From NCBI RefSeq assembly GCF_023074055.1, contig NZ_JADPKR010000082.1, positions 496,001 to 560,000 of the forward strand: a stretch of 64,000 nt of DNA, written 5' to 3'. Every line of letters begins with the position of its first letter. Within the stretch, counting starts at the first letter, position 1. The stretch comes from Bradyrhizobium sp. 141 (GTDB taxonomy: Bacteria; Pseudomonadota; Alphaproteobacteria; Rhizobiales; Xanthobacteraceae). The notes under the pieces were generated by a model. It was not told the origin of the DNA. It saw only the letters and a program-made list of their open reading frames with translations, and made no database searches. The translations under genes were made by a program, and so were the position numbers. Positions 59,254-64,000 of this stretch are shown piece by piece.

Positions 59254-60855
59254 GCTTCCGAATAGCGACCGATGATCCCTCAAGATCGCCTGCGCGGCGT
59301 TATGGCCGGGAGCGCCGGTGACGCCGCCGCCGGGATGGGCGCCTGAGCCGCAATGGTAGAGGCCCCTCAACGGCCCGCGATAATCGGCATGGCCTAGCAT
59401 CGGCCGCGCCGAGAACAGCTGGTTCAGTGTCAGCGCGCCGTGGAAGATGTCGCCGCCGAGAAGACCGAACTGCCGTTCGAGATCGAGCGGGGACAGGATC
59501 TGGCGGCCGAGCACGCTCGCGGCAAAACCCGGCGCGTATTGATCCACCGTCGCGATCATGAGATCGGCGACCTCGTCGCGATGGTCGTCCCACGACTTTC
59601 CGTCGGGAAGCTCCGGCGCGACGTGTTGGCAGAACAGGCTCGCGACGTGCTTTCCCGCGGGCGCCAGCGTGTCGTCTAGCGTCGAGGGGATCAGCATCTC
59701 GACGACGGGTGACCTGCTCCAGCCCTGCGCCCGCGCATCGAGATAGGCGCGGTCCATGTAGTCGAGGCTCGGCGCCAGGATGATGCCGGATGAGAGATGA
59801 TCGCCTTCGCCCGGCAGCGCCGTGAAGGAGGGCAGGCGGTCCAGCGCCACGTTCATGCGAAAGGTGCCGGAGCCGTTCTTCCAGTGCCGGATGCGAGCGA
59901 GGAAGTCCGCAGGCAGGGCATCGGCCGCGACCAGGTGCGTGTAGAGCAGCTTTGGATTGACATTGGCCGCGACATATTTCGCGCGGATGGTCTCGCCGTT
60001 CTCCAGCACGATTCCGACGGCGCGGTCGCGCTCGACGATGATCTCACGGACGCCCGCGTCGGTGTCGATCAGGACGCCGCGGTCTCGGGCCGTGCGCGCC
60101 ATCGCCTGCGTGATCGCGCCCATGCCGCCGATGGCATGGCCCCAGACACCCTTCTTGCCGTTCACCTCGCCGAAGGCGTGATGCAGCATCACATAGGCCG
60201 AGCCGGCGGCGTAGGGGCTGGCATAGTTGCCGACGATGGCGTCGAAGCCGAACAGCGCCTTGACCAGATCATGCTCGAAGCGCTCGTCCAGCATCTCGCC
60301 CGCCGAGCGGGTGAAGAGATCGAGCAGGCTGCGGCTCTGTTCCAGGGTGAGGCCGCGCAGGATGTTGGCAGTCTTCCAGGCGTTGACGCCTTCGCGGACG
60401 GCCGCTGTGCCAAAACCGTCGACGAGGTTCGGCGGCGCGCGGAGCACGAACTGCCGTAGCACGTCGGCGATGTCTTCCAGCTCGCGTGAAAACCCGTCGA
60501 GCGCGGCTGCGTCATGCGCGCTCAGCCGCGCGACCGATGCGTGCGTCCGTCCCTCGCCGGTGAGGAGATAGGTGGCATCTAGCGCGGGCAGAAAATTCTG
60601 GGCGCGCCGTTCGACGATCCGCAAGCCCTGCTCGGCGAGCTTGAGGTCACGGATCACCTGCGGATTGAGCAGGCTCACGGTGTAGGCCGCGACCGAATTG
60701 CGGAATCCCGGGTGAAACTCCTCCGTGACCGCGGCACCGCCGACCACCTTGCGGCGCTCGACCACATGCGCGCGCAGGCCGGCCATCGCGAGATAGGCCG
60801 CGCAGGTGAGGCCGTTATGGCCAGCGCCGATGATGACGACGTCGGTTTCGCTCAT
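59245..60855 (-). CDS. Phytoene desaturase-like FAD-dependent oxidoreductase (PYROXD2-like)
   Basis: 536 residues. FAD-binding Rossmann motif 'DVVIIGAGHNGLTCAAYLAM' at the N-terminus and the C-terminal 'GLYHCGSGAHPGGGVTGAPG' followed by 'HNAAQAIL' of the CrtI-like amine-oxidase superfamily. No carotenoid genes are nearby, and this branch (PYROXD2-like) is not a proven carotenoid enzyme, so the substrate is unknown. Its stop codon lies within the nonamer array. Monocistronic. Confidence 0.88.
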   Translation of the reverse strand: MSETDVVIIGAGHNGLTCAAYLAMAGLRAHVVERRKVVGGAAVTEEFHPGFRNSVAAYTVSLLNPQVIRDLKLAEQGLRIVERRAQNFLPALDATYLLTGEGRTHASVARLSAHDAAALDGFSRELEDIADVLRQFVLRAPPNLVDGFGTAAVREGVNAWKTANILRGLTLEQSRSLLDLFTRSAGEMLDERFEHDLVKALFGFDAIVGNYASPYAAGSAYVMLHHAFGEVNGKKGVWGHAIGGMGAITQAMARTARDRGVLIDTDAGVREIIVERDRAVGIVLENGETIRAKYVAANVNPKLLYTHLVAADALPADFLARIRHWKNGSGTFRMNVALDRLPSFTALPGEGDHLSSGIILAPSLDYMDRAYLDARAQGWSRSPVVEMLIPSTLDDTLAPAGKHVASLFCQHVAPELPDGKSWDDHRDEVADLMIATVDQYAPGFAASVLGRQILSPLDLERQFGLLGGDIFHGALTLNQLFSARPMLGHADYRGPLRGLYHCGSGAHPGGGVTGAPGHNAAQAILRDHRSLFGSRG

Positions 60856-60878
60856 GATCAGTTCAAGTCCAATCCACC

Positions 60879-60976
60879 GTCATTCCGGGCGTTGCGGAGC
60901 GCGGCTACGGTGCGGGGGTCCGCACCGGAGAATCTCGAGGTTCCGGGTTCGATGCTTCGCATCGCGCTGGAACGAC
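60879..60976. repeat. Palindromic repeat, family J
   Basis: 'gtcattccgggcgttgcgga' at the left and 'gcatcgcgctggaacgac' at the right, with 'gggtccgcaccggagaatc' in the middle. More diverged than the other families; identified by its outer arms and position between divergent genes. Confidence 0.65.
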
Positions 60977-61094
60977 ATCTGTATATCAGGCATTTCTCGC
61001 GGCAACATCACGTCTCCCTTTATTGCCCGTTCAGGCGCCTTATGCTCCATTGCGCGCGTCCGGCGCCCGCCGGGGAATGTTTGCCGGAGCGCTC

Positions 61095-63374
61095 ATGGAT
61101 TCGATCGTGCAACCTGCCGCCACGGAGCAGCCGTCTTCGTCGCGCAACCGGCTGCTGCTGACGGTCTACACCGCGGCGATCTTCGTCAGCGCGCTGCTGC
61201 TGTTCTCGGTGCAGCCGCTGTTCACGAAGATGGTGCTGCCGCGGCTCGGCGGCTCGCCGGCGGTGTGGTCGGTGGCGATGGTGTTCTTCCAGTCGCTGCT
61301 GCTGGCGGGCTACGCCTATGCGCATCTGCTGATGCAGGTCAAAAACCGCATCGTTCCGGTCGCGGTGCATCTCGTGCTGTTGATCGCAGCCTTCGCCACG
61401 CTGCCCCTCGGCATCGCCTCCGCCTATGGCGAGCCGCCCGCTTCGGGCTATGCGTTCTGGCTGCTCGGCCTGTTCGTGGTCTCGATCGGTCTGCCGTTCT
61501 TTGCGCTCGCCGCCAACAATCCGCTGCTGCAGGCCTGGTTCGTCCGCACCGGCCATCCGGCCGGACACGATCCCTACTTCCTCTATGCCTCCTCCAACAT
61601 CGGCAGCTTCCTTGCGCTGTTGTCCTATCCGTTCCTGCTGGAGCCGATATTCACGCTGCACACGCAGAACCGGTTCTGGACCGCCAGCTATGGCCTGCTG
61701 ATCCTCCTGATCGGCGCCTGCGGTGTGCTGTTGTTGCGCTCGCCGAAGCTGGCTGAGGCCGTTGCGCGAGCCGAGGATGCGCATGCGCCGGCGCCGGGCT
61801 TCGTGACGCGGCTACGCTGGATCTTCCTCGCCGCGGTGCCGTCGGGCCTGCTCATCGCGGTGACCGCGCACATCTCCACCGACGTCGCGGCGGCGCCGCT
61901 GCTCTGGGTGTTGCCGCTGTCGCTGTATCTGCTCACCTGGGTGGTGGTGTTCCAGTCGCGGCCGCTGTTGCCGCACAAATGGATGCTGATGCTGCAGCCG
62001 GTCGCGATCGCGGGCGTCGTCGTTCTGCTGGCCTTCGGCGGCGAGCAGAACCTGCTGCTGACGCTCGGCGGTCACCAGCTCTGCTTCTTCGTCATCGCCA
62101 TGGCGTGCCATGGCGAGCTGGCGCGGACCCGGCCCGCCGCCAAATATCTCACCGGCTTCTATGTCGCGCTGTCGTTCGGCGGCATGGTCGGCGGCCTGTT
62201 TGCGGGACTCCTCGCGCCGTTCACCTTCTCGTGGATCGCCGAATATCCGATCCTGATTGCGTTCGCGGCATTGTGCCGGCCGCTTGCGAACGAGCGGCTG
62301 GCGGGCATCGTCAAATGGTATTGGCTCGCGCTCGCCGCGCTCGCGGTGGCGCTCGTTGTGCCGTCCACCACCACGGGCGGCCTCTCGACCTGGTTCGAAG
62401 ATCACCGCGTTTGGGTCGCGGGCAGCGTCGGCGTGCTCGCAGCGTTGCTCGCGCTGGCGCTCAATGCCGGCCGCTGGAAGATTTTTGCGACCGTCGCGCT
62501 CGCGCTGGCGTTGATCCGGGTCTATCCGGCGGACGAGGGCCGCGTCACCACGGTGCGCAGCTTCTTCGGCGTGCACAAGATCGTGGTGACGCCCGGTGGC
62601 TATTTCCATGTGCTGATGCACGGCACCACCATCCATGGCGCCGAGCGCTTCCGCAACAATGACGGCACGCCGGTCGCCGGCCGGCCCGAGCCGATCACCT
62701 ATTATCACAAGGATGGCGGCATCGGTCAGGCCGTCAGCGCGATCCGCGAGCGCAAGGGCGCAGCCCTCAAGGTCGCCGCGATCGGCGTCGGATCGGGCAC
62801 GCTCGCCTGTGCCGCCGCGCCTGGCGAGGACTGGAAATTTTTCGAGATCGACCAGTCGATGGTCGATGCCGCGCGTGACCCCAAAAATTTCCGCTACATC
62901 TCGAACTGCATGCCGGACATGATGCCCGTGATCGGCGATGCGCGCCTCACCTTCGCCAAGGAGACCGACGGCGCCTACGACCTCATCATCGTCGATGCCT
63001 ATTCGTCGGATGCGATCCCGATCCATCTCGCCACCGAAGAGGCGATGAAGATCTACAAGGATAAGCTCGCGCCGCACGGAGCCGTGGTCATGCACGTCTC
63101 CAACCGCCACCTCGATCTCGAGACCGTCGTGGTCGGCATAGCGGATGCCAACGATCTCAAGAGCTGGGTCTTCAACGAAGATTCCGGGCGCGATGGTGAC
63201 TACATTTTCTCGACCGACGTCGTCATCTCCGCGCGCGAGGATGCCGATATCGGCCGGCTCGCCGCCTCCAAGTCATGGGAGCAGATCGAAGCCGACGACA
63301 GGGTGCGGGTCTGGACCGACGACTATTCCAACATCCTGGGCGCGCTGTATCGGCGCTTGCGGGACGGGGAGTAG
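61095..63374 (+). CDS. Membrane protein fused to a spermidine-synthase-like domain
   Basis: 759 residues from ATG 61095 (ribosome binding site cggagc; the frame is open upstream). About ten to twelve membrane segments cover about 25-470. The C-terminal 290 residues are a SAM-methyltransferase fold of the spermidine/spermine synthase type: 'VAAIGVGSGTLACAAAPGED' then 'WKFFEIDQSMVDAARD', and 'YDLIIVDAYSSDAIPIHLAT'. Such fused proteins are common in bacteria, and it is not known whether they make polyamines; the absence of a decarboxylase neighbour argues for another role at the membrane. Confidence 0.88.
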   Translation: MDSIVQPAATEQPSSSRNRLLLTVYTAAIFVSALLLFSVQPLFTKMVLPRLGGSPAVWSVAMVFFQSLLLAGYAYAHLLMQVKNRIVPVAVHLVLLIAAFATLPLGIASAYGEPPASGYAFWLLGLFVVSIGLPFFALAANNPLLQAWFVRTGHPAGHDPYFLYASSNIGSFLALLSYPFLLEPIFTLHTQNRFWTASYGLLILLIGACGVLLLRSPKLAEAVARAEDAHAPAPGFVTRLRWIFLAAVPSGLLIAVTAHISTDVAAAPLLWVLPLSLYLLTWVVVFQSRPLLPHKWMLMLQPVAIAGVVVLLAFGGEQNLLLTLGGHQLCFFVIAMACHGELARTRPAAKYLTGFYVALSFGGMVGGLFAGLLAPFTFSWIAEYPILIAFAALCRPLANERLAGIVKWYWLALAALAVALVVPSTTTGGLSTWFEDHRVWVAGSVGVLAALLALALNAGRWKIFATVALALALIRVYPADEGRVTTVRSFFGVHKIVVTPGGYFHVLMHGTTIHGAERFRNNDGTPVAGRPEPITYYHKDGGIGQAVSAIRERKGAALKVAAIGVGSGTLACAAAPGEDWKFFEIDQSMVDAARDPKNFRYISNCMPDMMPVIGDARLTFAKETDGAYDLIIVDAYSSDAIPIHLATEEAMKIYKDKLAPHGAVVMHVSNRHLDLETVVVGIADANDLKSWVFNEDSGRDGDYIFSTDVVISAREDADIGRLAASKSWEQIEADDRVRVWTDDYSNILGALYRRLRDGE

Positions 63375-63393
63375 GGCGGCACGTGCGGAGACT

Positions 63394-63513
63394 TGTGCCC
63401 CGGACGCCGCGCAGCACGAAGTGATGCGCTGCAGATCCGGGGCCCATGCCGCGGCGTCCTGGGTCCCGGCTCTGCGGAGCAGCGTTGCACGCTGCACCGC
63501 GTCCGGGACACGA
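63394..63513. repeat. Palindromic repeat, family D copy 4
   Basis: 'gtgccccggacgccgcgcag', 'agatccggggcccatg', 'ctgggtcccggctctgcgga', 'gtccgggacacgag'. Same architecture as the three copies in the cell-wall region. It lies between convergent genes. Confidence 0.9.
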
Positions 63514-63520
63514 GATCTTC

Positions 63521-64000
63521 TTACGGCTCGACCGGCGTTCCCGCCGGCAGCGCAATTCCTTTCTCGCCCGCGACGGCTCTCAACAGGTCCGGCCTGTCCG
63601 AGATAATGCCATCAACGCCGAGCTCGATCATCCGCGCCATGTCTTCGCGCTTGTTGACCGTCCACACCACCACGCGCAATTCGAGTCCATGGGCCTCCGA
63701 GATGAGCGCGGCGGTCACATCGCCGAGATAGGGCGACCAGATCGCGCCGCCCGCAGCCTTGATCGTCCGCGGCAGCGAACCGCCGTGATCAGCCGGGCTG
63801 AAGCCCGCCGTCCAGTTGGTGGCCTTGTCCAGCGCCACTGTCTGGCCTGAGCCGCGCTGGAGCGTCAGGTACACCGTCGGTATCTTCGGAGCCTGCTGCT
63901 GGACGAGCTGCAAGGTTCTCCAGTCGAAGGACTGGATCATGACCCTGTCGGAAAACGTTTCGGTCTCGATCAGTCCCAGCAGCTTCGCGACAAAGGCTGG
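63521..64000 (-). CDS. Glycerophosphodiester phosphodiesterase, C-terminal part (5' end outside window)
   Basis: The frame is open to the right edge, giving 159 visible residues. 'MIQSFDWRTLQLVQQQAPKI' and the C-terminal 'LRVVVWTVNKREDMARMIEL' followed by 'GVDGIISDRPDLLRAV' are the GDPD TIM-barrel C-terminal motifs (W-T-V-N and G-D-G-I-x-S-D-x-P). The enzyme hydrolyses deacylated phospholipids to glycerol 3-phosphate and an alcohol. Whether it has a signal peptide cannot be seen here; the periplasmic GlpQ type is likely from the form of the C-terminus. Confidence 0.9.
   Translation of the reverse strand, partial: PAFVAKLLGLIETETFSDRVMIQSFDWRTLQLVQQQAPKIPTVYLTLQRGSGQTVALDKATNWTAGFSPADHGGSLPRTIKAAGGAIWSPYLGDVTAALISEAHGLELRVVVWTVNKREDMARMIELGVDGIISDRPDLLRAVAGEKGIALPAGTPVEP

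Overview
The window is GC-rich chromosomal DNA of an alphaproteobacterium, most likely Bradyrhizobium or a close relative in the Nitrobacteraceae. I base this on gene content (Rhodobacter-type phospholipid N-methyltransferase, class A rnpB, Flp pilin, FtsZ with a long linker), on the alphaproteobacterial dcw order, and on many short palindromic intergenic repeats that look like those scattered through Bradyrhizobium genomes. I saw no tRNA, rRNA, CRISPR array, insertion sequence or prophage.

Region 1 (1-5.2 kb) is lipid-flavoured: the end of a glycosyltransferase, a phospholipid N-methyltransferase, an Mpo1-like membrane protein, a class III aminotransferase head-to-head with phosphatidylserine decarboxylase, and a NUDIX hydrolase. 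Region 2 (5.2-11.2 kb) encodes envelope or secreted proteins: a FecR-domain protein with a long disordered tail, a divergent pair of paralogous secreted proteins, a 27-residue membrane peptide and an extensin-family lipoprotein. Region 3 (11.2-23.1 kb) is transport and regulation: a TetR regulator over an EmrAB-type pump with a clear operator, a 28-codon ORF behind a near-consensus promoter, an ABC exporter, a MATE exporter, an O-antigen ligase-like protein, TauE/SafE, and a MocR regulator divergent from a DUF983 gene. Region 4 (23.2-27.2 kb) has an alpha/beta hydrolase, rnpB, a DGPF protein with its ECF42-type sigma factor, and a peptidoglycan amidase.

Region 5 (27.7-53.7 kb) is the complete division and cell-wall cluster: rsmH, ftsL, ftsI, murE, murF, mraY, murD, ftsW, murG, murC, murB, ddl, ftsQ, ftsA, ftsZ, followed by lpxC, bamD, recN and ligA. 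Together these make UDP-MurNAc-pentapeptide, lipid I and II, the septal synthase and the Z-ring, then lipid A and outer-membrane assembly functions. mraZ is not present at the usual place. Several joints are ATGA overlaps, but palindromic repeats sit in murD/ftsW, ftsW/murG and murG/murC. An iterated motif precedes ftsQ, and ftsZ ends at a strong terminator.

Region 6 (53.7-64 kb) holds a Bcr/CflA-type exporter, an M24 aminopeptidase P, a 59-residue basic protein, prmA, a solitary Flp pilin with a TTG start, an array of DnaA-box-like nonamers, a phytoene-desaturase-like oxidoreductase, a membrane protein fused to a spermidine-synthase-like domain, and the end of a glycerophosphodiester phosphodiesterase. 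The least explained items are three very small genes, the nonamer array at 59.1-59.25 kb, the iterons before ftsQ and the direct repeats in the MocR promoter.
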